The notes under the pieces: generated by a model | Told to the model about the DNA's origin: nothing | The model's input: only the letters and a program-made list of their open reading frames with translations | Databases searched by the model: none | Made by a program: the position numbers and the translations under genes | Part shown: positions 1 through 9,084 of the stretch, one piece after another | How positions within the stretch are numbered: the first letter of the stretch is position 1 | Layout of the letters: each line of letters starts with the position of its first letter | Source of the DNA: an uncultured Eubacteriales bacterium | GTDB lineage: Bacteria > Bacillota > Clostridia > Oscillospirales > Oscillospiraceae | Direction: 5' to 3' | Length of the DNA: 32,472 nucleotides | Assembly: GCA_900319275.1 (NCBI GenBank) | Contig: ONNS01000029.1 | Coordinates: 1-32,472, forward strand

Positions 1-27
1 TTTGCGAATTTATACATTTGCGTGCGC

Positions 28-47
28 GGGAGGGGCAAGCCCCTCCC
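28..47. repeat. short GC-rich palindrome
   Basis: GGGAGGGG and CCCCTCCC (8 bp arms) flank a CAAG loop. It lies downstream of the minus-strand glycosyltransferase gene, whose stop is at 105-107, but no T-run follows in that direction, so it is a poor intrinsic terminator. It resembles the GC-rich palindromic repeats scattered through Oscillospirales intergenic DNA. Nothing else is recognisable in bases 1-104. Confidence 0.5.
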
Positions 48-104
48 CTACGGCAGAACCATAATTTGTGCAGCTAATCCGCATTTTGCAACAGCCCCTT
101 AGTG

Positions 105-1901
105 TTAAAATGGCCAGGTCGGCAGCCACTTCATATAGGACGTGGCATTGGCGTTGTTGACGATCTTGCCGCTGAGTGCGGGATAGAACACGACGAACAG
201 CACCACGGAGATCCCCGTCATGGCCAGCATGATCGGGCGGGCGCGCCGGTCGTTTTCACACAGCAGCGCAAAGACATAGCCCAGACAGAGCGTCAGAAAC
301 ACGGCGCAGGGGAAATAGTGATACTCAAAGGTCGTGCGCGTGATGAACACCCACGGCAGCAGCTGTGCGCCATAGGCCGCCAGCAGAAAGGCCGCCTTCT
401 TATCCCGGCGGGCAACAGCCATGTAGAGCAGCACGAAAAGGCTCATCAGCCCGCCCCAGCACAGCAGCGGATTGACCCAGGCCCCGAAGCTCGAGCGCGT
501 GCCGTCGTCAAAATACTGCAGATAATAGAGGATCGGGCGGATGTCCAGTATCCACTGATACCACTGGGAGGAATAGGGGTGCTCGGCGTGGACGCCGTTG
601 TGATAGGTGAACATGAACACCTGGTTATCCCACACGAGTTTAAAATAGTCCGCGCTGAAGGGCTTGACCCCGGCCGGTGCGGCATAGGGCAGATAGGCCA
701 GCAGATAGACCGCGATCGGCACCAGGACAAAGAACACCAGGCAGAACAGCACGTTCTCAGCAAATTCCTTCCACAGATGTCTGAGAGCCGGTGCCGGGCT
801 GCTCTCCCCTTCCGTCGCCGATACCGGGCGCAGCGCCGTAACAAAGCGGCCGACCCACCAGCACAGCCACAGCACGCCTAGCCCCGCCCCCGCATAGAAG
901 CAGGTCCACTTGCAGGCCGCGCCCAGGGCAAAGCTGACGCCGCTGAGTGCGAGCATCCGCCGCCGTCCGGTCGTGAGAAACTCGTACATGAAGAGGTACA
1001 TCAGCAGCGTGAAAAACACGCCGTAGGTGTCGATCGTGGCAATGCGGGTGTGGGCGAAGTGCATGAAGTCGCTCGCGAGCAGCACAGCCACACAGGCCGG
1101 AACCGTTTTGCCGCCGAAGAGCCGCTTGGCAAAGAGCCAGATCAGCGGGATCATCAGCACGCCGAGGAAGGTGCCGGAAAAGCGCCAGCCGAACGGCGTC
1201 ATGCCGAAGAGAGCGATGCCGACGGACAAAATCAGCTTGCCGAGCGGCGGATGGCTCACCTCGTAGGGGTAGACGCCGCGCAGATGCTCCCAGGCCGTGC
1301 GGGCGTGGTAGATCTCGTCGAAGTAGCTGGAATTCATAAAGGTCTGGCTGTCCGGCACGAGCTGCTGCTCGTCACAGAGCGCCGCAGCCTCGGAGCGGAT
1401 CGGCAGCAGGGCGCCGTTATCATCGAACACGGCGATCTCCAGCAGCTCCGCGCCGCCGCGGCCAACCAGACGCAGCCATTGCACCGGAGATACGGGCGTC
1501 ACGCTCATCGTGACCTCGTTCCATTTGAGAACGGCGACGTGGTTCTGGTCAAAATCGGCGATCTGGATCCAGTTTTCCCCGTCGGCGGAGATCTGGATGT
1601 CGTAGCCGCCCATGCCCAGCCCGCTGTAGAGCAGGATACGCGCCGGGATCGCCGGTTCGGCCAGTTCGACCACGGCGGGCTGCGTCATGTCCTGCGGCGT
1701 CTGCGCCGACGCGGTATTGCCCAGCTTCCAGAAGGCCACAAGGGCATACACGGCCGTCAGCAGCACGATAAACGCACGCTCTCTGCGGTCGGTGCCGCCT
1801 TTTTTCTTCGGCAGCCGGCAGGACCACAGCGGCGGCAGCAGCATGTAGAACACCAGGATCGCCAGAGCCAGCAGGATCGGAAACACATAGGATAGCTTCA
1901 T
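105..1901 (-). CDS. PMT/GT39-type membrane glycosyltransferase with discoidin-like insert
   Basis: A 598-residue integral membrane protein of the dolichyl-phosphate-mannose protein mannosyltransferase (GT39, GT-C fold) family. Such enzymes move a sugar from a polyprenyl-phosphate carrier to acceptors on the outer face of the membrane. TM helices at about 4-25 and 43-61 are followed by a soluble stretch, residues 72-165, with a discoidin/F5-8C-like pattern (YDIQISADGENW, then QWLRLVGRG). The PMT core then starts with the acidic pair in YFDEIYHA (residues 193-200) and the signature SHPPLGK (216-222), with many TM segments to the end. The start at 1901 is chosen because GAGGT lies 5 nt upstream and the encoded TM begins at once; the 42 codons further upstream are repeat-derived. 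The HAD/glpK genes upstream point the same way across a repeat. Acceptor and sugar cannot be told from sequence. Confidence 0.85.
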   Translation of the reverse strand: MKLSYVFPILLALAILVFYMLLPPLWSCRLPKKKGGTDRRERAFIVLLTAVYALVAFWKLGNTASAQTPQDMTQPAVVELAEPAIPARILLYSGLGMGGYDIQISADGENWIQIADFDQNHVAVLKWNEVTMSVTPVSPVQWLRLVGRGGAELLEIAVFDDNGALLPIRSEAAALCDEQQLVPDSQTFMNSSYFDEIYHARTAWEHLRGVYPYEVSHPPLGKLILSVGIALFGMTPFGWRFSGTFLGVLMIPLIWLFAKRLFGGKTVPACVAVLLASDFMHFAHTRIATIDTYGVFFTLLMYLFMYEFLTTGRRRMLALSGVSFALGAACKWTCFYAGAGLGVLWLCWWVGRFVTALRPVSATEGESSPAPALRHLWKEFAENVLFCLVFFVLVPIAVYLLAYLPYAAPAGVKPFSADYFKLVWDNQVFMFTYHNGVHAEHPYSSQWYQWILDIRPILYYLQYFDDGTRSSFGAWVNPLLCWGGLMSLFVLLYMAVARRDKKAAFLLAAYGAQLLPWVFITRTTFEYHYFPCAVFLTLCLGYVFALLCENDRRARPIMLAMTGISVVLFVVFYPALSGKIVNNANATSYMKWLPTWPF

Positions 1902-1947
1902 AAGGGACCTCGAAAAAGGATGTTTACTTCGGTTTGAGTCAGCAAAG

Positions 1948-2109
1948 CCTTCCCCTTGAGGGGAAGGTGGCATTCGGCGTCTCCCGCAAGCCGAATGACG
2001 GATGAGGTGGCCGCGGCAGTGATACAAAGCAGAAAAACAACCGCTGACACCTCATCAGTCACGGCGCGGCCGTAACACGCGCCGCGACAGCTTCCCCTCC
2101 AGGGGAAGC
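1948..2109. repeat. composite palindromic intergenic repeat
   Basis: The gap between the glycosyltransferase and the HAD gene holds a modular repeat. A 20 nt palindrome (CCTTCCCCTTGAGGGGAAGG, 1948-1967) opens it and a second one (arms GCTTCCCC/GGGGAAGC, 2090-2109) closes it. Between them GACGGATGAGGTG (1997-2009) is the near-perfect reverse complement of CACCTCATCAGTC (2048-2060), so the whole unit can fold into one long structure. There is no coding potential. Such units are common between genes in Clostridia and produce false ORF extensions of their neighbours. Confidence 0.75.
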
Positions 2110-2160
2110 CATTCGCCGTTTATCGGGGCTGCCTGAGTTAACCCAACTCTCATATTTACT

Positions 2161-2979
2161 CTATCGAAGGGCGTCGTGCAGTTCCTTGACGCTCGGCAGG
2201 ATCAGATCCGGCTGACGCTCGGCAGCGGCCGCCATCTCGGCGCTCGTCTCGCCGGAGAGTACCAGCACGCTGACGCTGCCGGCGTTCTGGGCTACGGCGA
2301 TATCGGTATACAGCCGGTCGCCCACGGCACAGATCTTATCGTTGGGGATGCCCGTCATCTTCGAGATGACGTCGATCATGTTGCGGTTGGGCTTGCCGAT
2401 ATAGGTTGGCCTGACGCCGCTCGACGCCGTCAGCAGCGCGCAGATACTGCCGCAGTCGGGCTGCACCTCGTCGTTCGGCATCGGGCAGACCCAGTCGGGG
2501 TTGGCGGCGATGAAGGCCGATCCGCGGCGCAGGAAGTGCACCGCGCGGTCCAGCTTCTCATAGACAAGCTCTTTATCGAAGCCCTGCACCACCACGTCGA
2601 CGGTGTCGCAGTCGGTGTGGCCGTTCTCGTCGTTGACAAGGCGGATGCCGTAACTCTGCAGTTCACGGTAGAAGGCCTTTGTTCCGGCGAGATACACGCT
2701 CGCACCGGGATAGTTCTGATTGAGATACAGCCCCGTCGCCATGCCGGAGGTGAAGACGTTCTCGCTCTCGCAGGGGAAGCCCAGGCGGCGCAGGCGCGTG
2801 ATATAGTCGGTCCCGGCGCGCGATGAGTTGTTTGTGAGGTAGATATATTTCTTCCCGAGCCGCGGCAGATCCTCCATCAGCGCAATGGCGCCGTCGTAGA
2901 CCTCGTCCCCGAGATAGAGTGTACCGTCCATGTCGAACAGAAAGAGTTCACAGGCGCGGAGCTTTTCCAGGTTTGTCAT
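2161..2979 (-). CDS. HAD-IIA family phosphatase (NagD-like)
   Basis: A 272-residue cytoplasmic HAD phosphatase of the NagD/AraL/PGP subgroup (class IIA cap). The nucleophile motif is DMDGT at residues 16-20 (first Asp the nucleophile, second the acid/base), the motif II region is LTNNSSRAG, and motif III/IV appears as GKPNRN followed by GDRLYTDI. Length fits the family (about 260-275). The start at 2979 has GGGGAGAGG upstream, lying inside the last glpK codons; glpK stops 5 nt before this start, so the two are translationally coupled. The family covers phosphatases for 2-phosphoglycolate, glycerol-3-phosphate, p-nitrophenyl phosphate and nucleotides. Pairing with glycerol kinase makes a glycerol-3-phosphate or sugar-phosphate house-cleaning role conceivable, but this is inference. 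Confidence 0.88.
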   Translation of the reverse strand: MTNLEKLRACELFLFDMDGTLYLGDEVYDGAIALMEDLPRLGKKYIYLTNNSSRAGTDYITRLRRLGFPCESENVFTSGMATGLYLNQNYPGASVYLAGTKAFYRELQSYGIRLVNDENGHTDCDTVDVVVQGFDKELVYEKLDRAVHFLRRGSAFIAANPDWVCPMPNDEVQPDCGSICALLTASSGVRPTYIGKPNRNMIDVISKMTGIPNDKICAVGDRLYTDIAVAQNAGSVSVLVLSGETSAEMAAAAERQPDLILPSVKELHDALR

Positions 2980-2984
2980 CGTGT

Positions 2985-4478
<1,494 letters not shown>

Positions 4479-4526
4479 GGGCGTATTCTCCTTTTCACTT
4501 TTCTGTATCAAATAAACGATAGAAGC

Positions 4527-4555
4527 AGTATATCAATTTCCAGAAGCGAATACAA
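4527..4555 (-). promoter_or_regulatory. glpK promoter
   Basis: On the minus strand TTGTAT (-35, 4550-4555) and TATACT (-10, 4527-4532) are separated by 17 bp, about 50 bp before the glpK start at 4478. This makes glpK-HAD a unit separate from the ROK-SGNH-DUF624 genes upstream, although read-through is possible because no terminator is evident after the DUF624 gene. Confidence 0.7.
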
Positions 4556-4587
4556 GGCGCTTTGCCGCTTTTTCCCCTGGTTTGCCG

Positions 4588-5232
4588 TTATTCGCCCTCT
4601 GACGGCTGCTTTTCATCCTCCGCGATCGGGCTGTAGCGCTGAAACACCGGCTCGAGCAGGAAGGAGCAGAGCAGCGTCGCTATCCCCGGGCTGAAAAAGA
4701 CCGTTGTGAACCGGTACAGGAACAGCCGCGCGGCCAGCAGCACGACGAGGGCCATGGCGATGCTCCGCGGCATCTGGCCGAGCGCGAGCAGCACCGCGCT
4801 GCGATGGAGCGAGGCAAAGCTGTTTTCAAAGCGCGACAGCAGCGGGAACACCCAGCAGGCGCAGCCGATCGGCACCAGCAGCAATATCTGGAAGGCCAGG
4901 CCGAAGAGGTCCAGGCTCTGCCCGTCGCCGTTCATAGTGAGCGCGCGGCCGCTGAGCCAGAGCGTCAGGCCGAGCAGGCCGCCCCAGAGCAGCGTGGAGA
5001 GGATACCGAGCTTCCATTCCGCCCGGAAGGTACGGAAGAAGCGGCCGAACAGATCGCCCTCGCCGCGGCGGACGCAGTGCACCACACAGTCGTAGAGCGC
5101 GGCTGTCGCCTGTCCGGCAGTCACGACCGGCATACAGCAGACGGCCCACAGCAGGCTCAGCACCACGAGCTCGCCGACATAGCCGAGCGGTCTCCAGAAA
5201 TAGCTGTCGGGATCAAAGATTTTCCGCCACAT
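4588..5232 (-). CDS. DUF624 (YesL-like) membrane protein
   Basis: A 214-residue polytopic protein of the DUF624/YesL family. The family signature is visible: DPDSYFWRPLGYVGEL, then a hydrophobic segment with LLWAVCCMPVVTAGQATAALY, then FFRTFRAEWK. About five TM helices follow and the tail is acidic (AEDEKQPSEGE). Its ATG begins 1 nt after the TGA of the SGNH hydrolase gene, so translation is probably coupled. DUF624 genes commonly sit beside CUT1 sugar ABC importers and glycan-use genes in Firmicutes; the biochemical role is not known. Here it is the last gene of the left arm of the sialic acid locus. Confidence 0.85.
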   Translation of the reverse strand: MWRKIFDPDSYFWRPLGYVGELVVLSLLWAVCCMPVVTAGQATAALYDCVVHCVRRGEGDLFGRFFRTFRAEWKLGILSTLLWGGLLGLTLWLSGRALTMNGDGQSLDLFGLAFQILLLVPIGCACWVFPLLSRFENSFASLHRSAVLLALGQMPRSIAMALVVLLAARLFLYRFTTVFFSPGIATLLCSFLLEPVFQRYSPIAEDEKQPSEGE

Positions 5233-5233
5233 A

Positions 5234-5902
5234 TCACAGCAGCGTCGGCACCAGTTCGCCGAGCTTCCCGGCCAGCTGCCGGTGGCCGCGGCGCGTCAGG
5301 TGCATACAGTCGATATTGTTGAATTCAGCAATCCCCTCGGCGTCGAGGAAGGCGCAGCCGTAGGCCCGGGCGACTCTGGCGTAGTGGGCAGCGAGCTGCC
5401 GGGATTTTTCGACGCAGCCGACACCCATGTGCAGCCCCTCAAAGTGCGGCTCGGCACAGCAGGCCTCCAGCCCCTCACCGATGTGCGGCGGGCAAACCAC
5501 CAGGATATTGGGCCGGTTATTGCGCCAGCAGTTGGTGGCACTGGCCTTTTGCAGCAGCCGCTCGAGCCCCTGAGAGATGCAGAAGGCGTTGCAGCCGAAG
5601 CGCTCCTTGACGTCGTTGGTGCCCAGCATGATGATCAGCAGGTCCACGCGCTCGTGGCTCATCAGCACGGGGAAAATGCTGTCGATCCCGGCCAGGCCCT
5701 CGTACAGCGGGTCGCGAAAGACGGTCGTGCGGCCGGAAAGCCCCTCCTCCAGCACCAGATACTCTTCGCCCAGCGCCTTTTGCAGCAGGCAGGTCCAGCG
5801 CTCGTCCTCGTTGAAGCGATCGCCCCCGTCGGCGCAGTCGGTGGGATCGGCGCAGTAGCCGTGGGTGTTGGAATCGCCGAAGCATACAATATGCTTTTTC
5901 AT
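5234..5902 (-). CDS. SGNH/GDSL-family hydrolase, possible sialate O-acetylesterase
   Basis: A 222-residue cytoplasmic SGNH hydrolase (no signal peptide). All four blocks are present: GDSNTHG with nucleophile Ser11, EGLSGRTT (block II Gly57), LGTND with Asn96 (oxyanion hole), and DCMH with the Asp198/His201 dyad. The GDSNTHGY and GLSGRTT versions are those of arylesterase/carbohydrate esterase-like members. The start has GAGGAGAAG upstream and lies 12 nt after the ROK gene stop. Position between a sugar kinase and DUF624 in a Neu5Ac locus suggests removal of O-acetyl groups from imported sialic acid or another acetylated sugar. The sequence alone does not prove this substrate. Confidence 0.85.
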   Translation of the reverse strand: MKKHIVCFGDSNTHGYCADPTDCADGGDRFNEDERWTCLLQKALGEEYLVLEEGLSGRTTVFRDPLYEGLAGIDSIFPVLMSHERVDLLIIMLGTNDVKERFGCNAFCISQGLERLLQKASATNCWRNNRPNILVVCPPHIGEGLEACCAEPHFEGLHMGVGCVEKSRQLAAHYARVARAYGCAFLDAEGIAEFNNIDCMHLTRRGHRQLAGKLGELVPTLL

Positions 5903-5914
5903 GGTTTCTTCTCC

Positions 5915-7288
5915 TCAGTGAACGGCGGGCAGCGAGGCGGCGACGGCGGACTGGCCGACGCGGCGGAACTTTTCATCGGGCAGGGCCAGACGGATCGGGA
6001 GTTCGGCGTACTCGTCGGCAAGGACCTGTTTGCAGCTCTCGAGCAGCAGCTCGCCGCCCTTGCCGGACATGACGCGGCCGAGCAGCAGCACGGTGCCGAA
6101 GTGATAGAGCTCGTAATACCAGGCCAGTGAGTGGGCCAGATAGCAGCCGATGCTGCGATAGACCTTTGCGGCTCGCTCGTCGCCCTGCTCCATCAGCGCC
6201 TGCACCTTTTTCAGCTTTTCCGCGGGAGAGAGCGCCGCGTCCAGCTCGATCCCGGCGCGCGGGGCGAGCTTGTTGACGCCGTCCTGGCTGAAGTATTTGA
6301 CGCCGCAGCCGATGTCGCCGCTCCATTCGTCTTCCATGGCGGCGGGGTTGGCGTCCACAGGGACGAAGGCCAGCTCGTTGAGCCAGCCGGTGACGCGGCC
6401 CTCGGCGTCCACAAAGCCGCCGGCCTCGCTGGTGCCCATGGCGATGCCGAGAATGTTGTTGCACCCGAGACTGATGGCCCCGGCCAGCGCGGTGACGTCG
6501 CCGTCGTTCACGACCGAGAAGGGAATGTCGCCGAAGGTGTCGCGGATCGCGCGGATATAGATGCTCTTGATCTTGTCGCCGTGCTTTTCCTTGTCGACCG
6601 CGAGGAACAGCGAGGCCATCATCGTGCGATTGTCAATATAAATACCGGCCGACGAGACGCCCACGGCGTCGACGCGCGGCAGGTGCGCGGCAGCAGAGCG
6701 CAGCGCGGACACAATGCCGTCGTAGTGATACTGCGGGTCGCTGTTGGTCTTCGGGAACCACACGACCTCCTCGTCATAGACGCTCTCGCCGTCGATGACG
6801 GCCGAGACCTTGCGGTCGCTGCCGCCGGCGTCAAAGCCGATGCGGCAGCCCTCGGTGTGGCCGCCGATGGCCTCGGGCGCATCCTTTGCCGCGGGCAGGA
6901 CATCCACCGCGACGACCTCGAAGGGATGCTCATAGACGTTGGCCATAAAGTCAAAGTCAAACTCACGCTTGCCGCCCTTGCGGTAGACATCCTTCAGATA
7001 GCGGTACAGCTCCTCGTCGCCCTGGACGTAGATGCGAAAGCCGCCCTTCATCCACAGGAGCGTCTTGACAAGCCGCTCGATGTAATAGTGGTCGGCCTCG
7101 CGCAGCGCCTCGGTGCCGTGGATGAAGGTGTGCACCGCGGCCATCTGGCCGCCGCTGCGCTCCACAGCGATGCCGACGGGCTTTTTCGCGTCGGCCAGAA
7201 AGGACCTTTGAAAGCTCAGGAGAGGGATAAACCCCGGATCAAGCGCGGGACTGTTTTTGACCGTGCATTCAATGCCAAGAAATTGCAT
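5915..7288 (-). CDS. ROK-like sugar kinase with N-terminal extension (presumed amino-sugar kinase)
   Basis: A 457-residue protein whose residues from about 148 resemble the ROK/ASKHA fold: phosphate-1 motif FDAGGSDRK (152-160), VGVSSAGIYIDNR (209-221), VVNDGDVTALAG (259-270; Asp262 or Asp264 may correspond to the ROK catalytic Asp), GIAMGTSEAGG (281-291) and WLNELAF. The ROK zinc motif CxCGxxGCxE is absent. Residues 1-147 form an additional domain not found in ordinary 300-residue ROK kinases. The start at 7288 has GAGGAGGG upstream. It heads a three-gene operon diverging from the AGE epimerase gene. Since NanA plus AGE yields free GlcNAc and NagA needs GlcNAc-6-P, a GlcNAc kinase is required and this is the only candidate in the window. 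The assignment is inference from pathway logic. Confidence 0.72.
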   Translation of the reverse strand: MQFLGIECTVKNSPALDPGFIPLLSFQRSFLADAKKPVGIAVERSGGQMAAVHTFIHGTEALREADHYYIERLVKTLLWMKGGFRIYVQGDEELYRYLKDVYRKGGKREFDFDFMANVYEHPFEVVAVDVLPAAKDAPEAIGGHTEGCRIGFDAGGSDRKVSAVIDGESVYDEEVVWFPKTNSDPQYHYDGIVSALRSAAAHLPRVDAVGVSSAGIYIDNRTMMASLFLAVDKEKHGDKIKSIYIRAIRDTFGDIPFSVVNDGDVTALAGAISLGCNNILGIAMGTSEAGGFVDAEGRVTGWLNELAFVPVDANPAAMEDEWSGDIGCGVKYFSQDGVNKLAPRAGIELDAALSPAEKLKKVQALMEQGDERAAKVYRSIGCYLAHSLAWYYELYHFGTVLLLGRVMSGKGGELLLESCKQVLADEYAELPIRLALPDEKFRRVGQSAVAASLPAVH

Positions 7289-7336
7289 GATGGACCCTCC
7301 TCATGTGGTATTGGTATATGTATACAATCAGAACCG

Positions 7337-7354
7337 TTGTTGACCGCTCAACAA
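7337..7354. promoter_or_regulatory. perfect inverted-repeat operator
   Basis: TTGTTGACCGCTCAACAA is a perfect palindrome with 7 bp arms around 4 bp. It sits immediately downstream of the minus-strand -10 element of the ROK operon, covering about +2 to +20, the usual place for a repressor site. Likely binders are the RpiR-type regulator encoded at 9139, or Rex, whose clostridial consensus TTGTTAAnnnnTTAACAA differs by one base per arm. A related, more compact palindrome overlaps the binding-protein promoter at 10304-10316. Confidence 0.65.
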
Positions 7355-7362
7355 TTGGTATT

Positions 7363-7391
7363 ATTATAGCATAGGAGTACAGCGCTGTCAC
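7363..7391 (-). promoter_or_regulatory. promoter of the ROK-SGNH-DUF624 operon
   Basis: Minus-strand GTGACA (-35, 7386-7391) and TATAAT (-10, 7363-7368) with a 17 bp spacer. Expected transcription start is near 7356, directly before the 7337-7354 operator. The leader to the ATG at 7288 is about 70 nt. Confidence 0.75.
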
Positions 7392-7427
7392 CCCCTTTTT
7401 GAATATGTGTTTCAAACAGATTTCCTG

Positions 7428-7456
7428 TTGAAAATTGCTTTCATCGGTGTTACTAT
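7428..7456 (+). promoter_or_regulatory. promoter of the AGE epimerase gene, with overlapping imperfect inverted repeat
   Basis: TTGAAA (7428-7433) and TACTAT (7451-7456) are 17 bp apart, 75 bp before the ATG at 7531. An imperfect inverted repeat, arms TTTCAAACAG and CTGTTGAAA (7410-7433, one extra A in the left arm), covers the -35 element and may be a second regulator site in this divergent region. Confidence 0.65.
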
Positions 7457-7530
7457 CTAAATAGAAGAGTGGTGAGCGCCGCCTGTGCGCTCGCCCGGCG
7501 GACTGAAGAATATATAGGGAGGTCTTTATC

Positions 7531-8733
7531 ATGGACAGAGAAAAACTGCTGCAGACACAGCAATGGATCCGCGAGGAGCTGGACCGCTGTGTAAACTTCT
7601 GGCTGAAAAACGGCATGGACGAGGTCAACGGCGGCGTCTACACCTGCCTGGACCGCGAGGGCAAGATTTTTTCCACCGACAAGAGCGTCTGGATGCAGGG
7701 GCGCTGCGGCTGGATCTTCGCCTGGCTGTGCCATCTGTACGGCGTAAAGGACGAGTGGCTGGCCGCCTCGAAGAGCTGCCTGGACTTTATGGAGGCCCAC
7801 TGTCTCAACCACGAGGCCGGGGAGAGAATGTACTTCACCGTGACCGCCGACGGCAAGCCCCTGCGCCAGCGCCGGTACTACTTCTCCGAATCCTTCTATG
7901 CCATGGCGAATGCCGAATACTACGGCATCACGGGTGACCGCGCCTGTCTGGAGCGCGCGCGCCGCGCCTATGACACCTATTGGGATCTGGCCCACGGCAT
8001 GCCAGACCCGACCGGTCTCGGCCCCAAGACGATTCCCGAGACGCGCAGCGGCCGCGCCTTTGGCATCCCGATGATCTATCTGAACGTGACAAGCGTGCTG
8101 ATGCGCGTCGACCCCGAGCACCGCGCCCTGTATGAGCAGCGCGCCCAGGAGTGCGTAAACGACATCTTTAAATACCACGTCAAGGACGAGCTCGGCTGTG
8201 TGCTTGAAAACGTCGGTCCCGAGGGCGAGGCCCGCCTGGACGTCACCGAGGGCCGCATCGTCAACCCCGGCCACGATATCGAGGGCGTGTGGTTCCTGCT
8301 CGAGCACGCCAAACGCACCGGCGACAGCGAGCTTGTCGCCAAAGCCGAGACGATCTTCAACCGCGCCATCAACGCCGGCTGGGACAAGGAGTACGGCGGA
8401 CTGCTGTACTTTATCGACTGCCTGGGCCGCCCGCCCGAGGCCTATGAGCACGACATGAAGCTCTGGTGGCCGCACGACGAGATCCTGATCTCCTCGCTGA
8501 TGCTCTACCGCGATACGCGCAAGGAGGAGTATCTCGACTGGTTCTACAAGACGCTCGACTACAGCAAAGAGCATTTCTCTGACCCGGCCTATGGCGAGTG
8601 GTACGGCTATCTGCGCCGGGACGGCAAGCCGACCGAGCCGGCCTGCAAGGGCTCGACCTTCAAGGGCCCCTTCCATCTGCCGCGTATGCTCAGCATGGTC
8701 GACACGATGCTGACGGAGCTGCTGGCCGAGTAA
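7531..8733 (+). CDS. N-acylglucosamine 2-epimerase (ManNAc to GlcNAc)
   Basis: A 400-residue (alpha/alpha)6-barrel protein of the AGE/renin-binding-protein family. It interconverts N-acetylmannosamine and N-acetylglucosamine. Family motifs are WMQGRCGW (54-61), FSESFYAMA (118-126), GIPMIYLNV, NPGHDIEGVW (245-254) and KGPFHLPRM (378-386). The two His residues known to be essential in porcine AGE, His248 and His382, fall at exactly residues 248 and 382 here. Length (about 390-420 in the family) is normal. The ATG follows AGGGAGG in the leader. It takes the place of NanE, the ManNAc-6-P epimerase of the E. coli pathway, as in Bacteroides. Its stop codon lies at the very edge of an inverted-repeat element. 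Confidence 0.93.
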   Translation: MDREKLLQTQQWIREELDRCVNFWLKNGMDEVNGGVYTCLDREGKIFSTDKSVWMQGRCGWIFAWLCHLYGVKDEWLAASKSCLDFMEAHCLNHEAGERMYFTVTADGKPLRQRRYYFSESFYAMANAEYYGITGDRACLERARRAYDTYWDLAHGMPDPTGLGPKTIPETRSGRAFGIPMIYLNVTSVLMRVDPEHRALYEQRAQECVNDIFKYHVKDELGCVLENVGPEGEARLDVTEGRIVNPGHDIEGVWFLLEHAKRTGDSELVAKAETIFNRAINAGWDKEYGGLLYFIDCLGRPPEAYEHDMKLWWPHDEILISSLMLYRDTRKEEYLDWFYKTLDYSKEHFSDPAYGEWYGYLRRDGKPTEPACKGSTFKGPFHLPRMLSMVDTMLTELLAE

Positions 8734-8735
8734 AA

Positions 8736-9084
8736 AGTCAATTGCGAAACTCTGGTTTCGCAATTGGAAACTCGCACTTGCGTCAGAAGAAGCTCGCTGC
8801 GCTCCGTTTCCGTCAAGCTTGACGAAAACTTCGCTCTGCTCCCTCCTTCTTCCTTATCAAAATCAAAGCCTATGCTTTGATTTTGAGAGGAAAACGGAAG
8901 GAACGAATATGCAGCTTTCGCCCTAAAGGCGGAAGCGGAATGGAGTGAGTTTCGTTTGACGACGGCGCGAGGCCTCGCTAAGCTCGGCTTAGGGTGTTTT
9001 TGAAGCGGCAAAGCTGCCTCAAAAACAGATTTGATCTCCTACGGGGTGCTTATCCAAGCTTGCTGGCGACTTTCGCAATTGACT
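8736..9084. mobile_element. MITE-like element with 14 bp terminal inverted repeats
   Basis: AGTCAATTGCGAAA (8736-8749) and its exact reverse complement TTTCGCAATTGACT (9071-9084) bound a 349 bp stretch without a credible gene. TGGCCGAGT occurs on both sides (8723-8731 in the end of the epimerase gene, and 9084-9092), like a target duplication. Inside are successive hairpins: 12 bp arms 8739-8750/8755-8766, a perfect palindrome CGTCAAGCTTGACG, a 13 bp stem around CTAT built on TCAAAATCAAAGC, and a stem with ends TGTTTTTGA/TCAAAAACA (8995-9003/9019-9027). The tail AAAAACAGATTTGATCTC (9021-9038) recurs in the element at 15000-15242. There is no transposase, so any movement would need help in trans. 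Confidence 0.72.

Noticed and set aside
1902-2027. 42-codon N-terminal extension of the glycosyltransferase
   Set aside because: Derived from the intergenic repeat; GAGGT and the TM segment support the start at 1901.
7453-8763. 436-codon minus-strand open frame opposite the epimerase gene
   Set aside because: Antisense to a well-supported AGE gene, no family resemblance, and it runs over the epimerase promoter.
8736-9084. Riboswitch or small RNA gene between epimerase and regulator
   Set aside because: Terminal inverted repeats and flanking duplication explain the hairpins better as an inserted element; no promoter or T-run seen.
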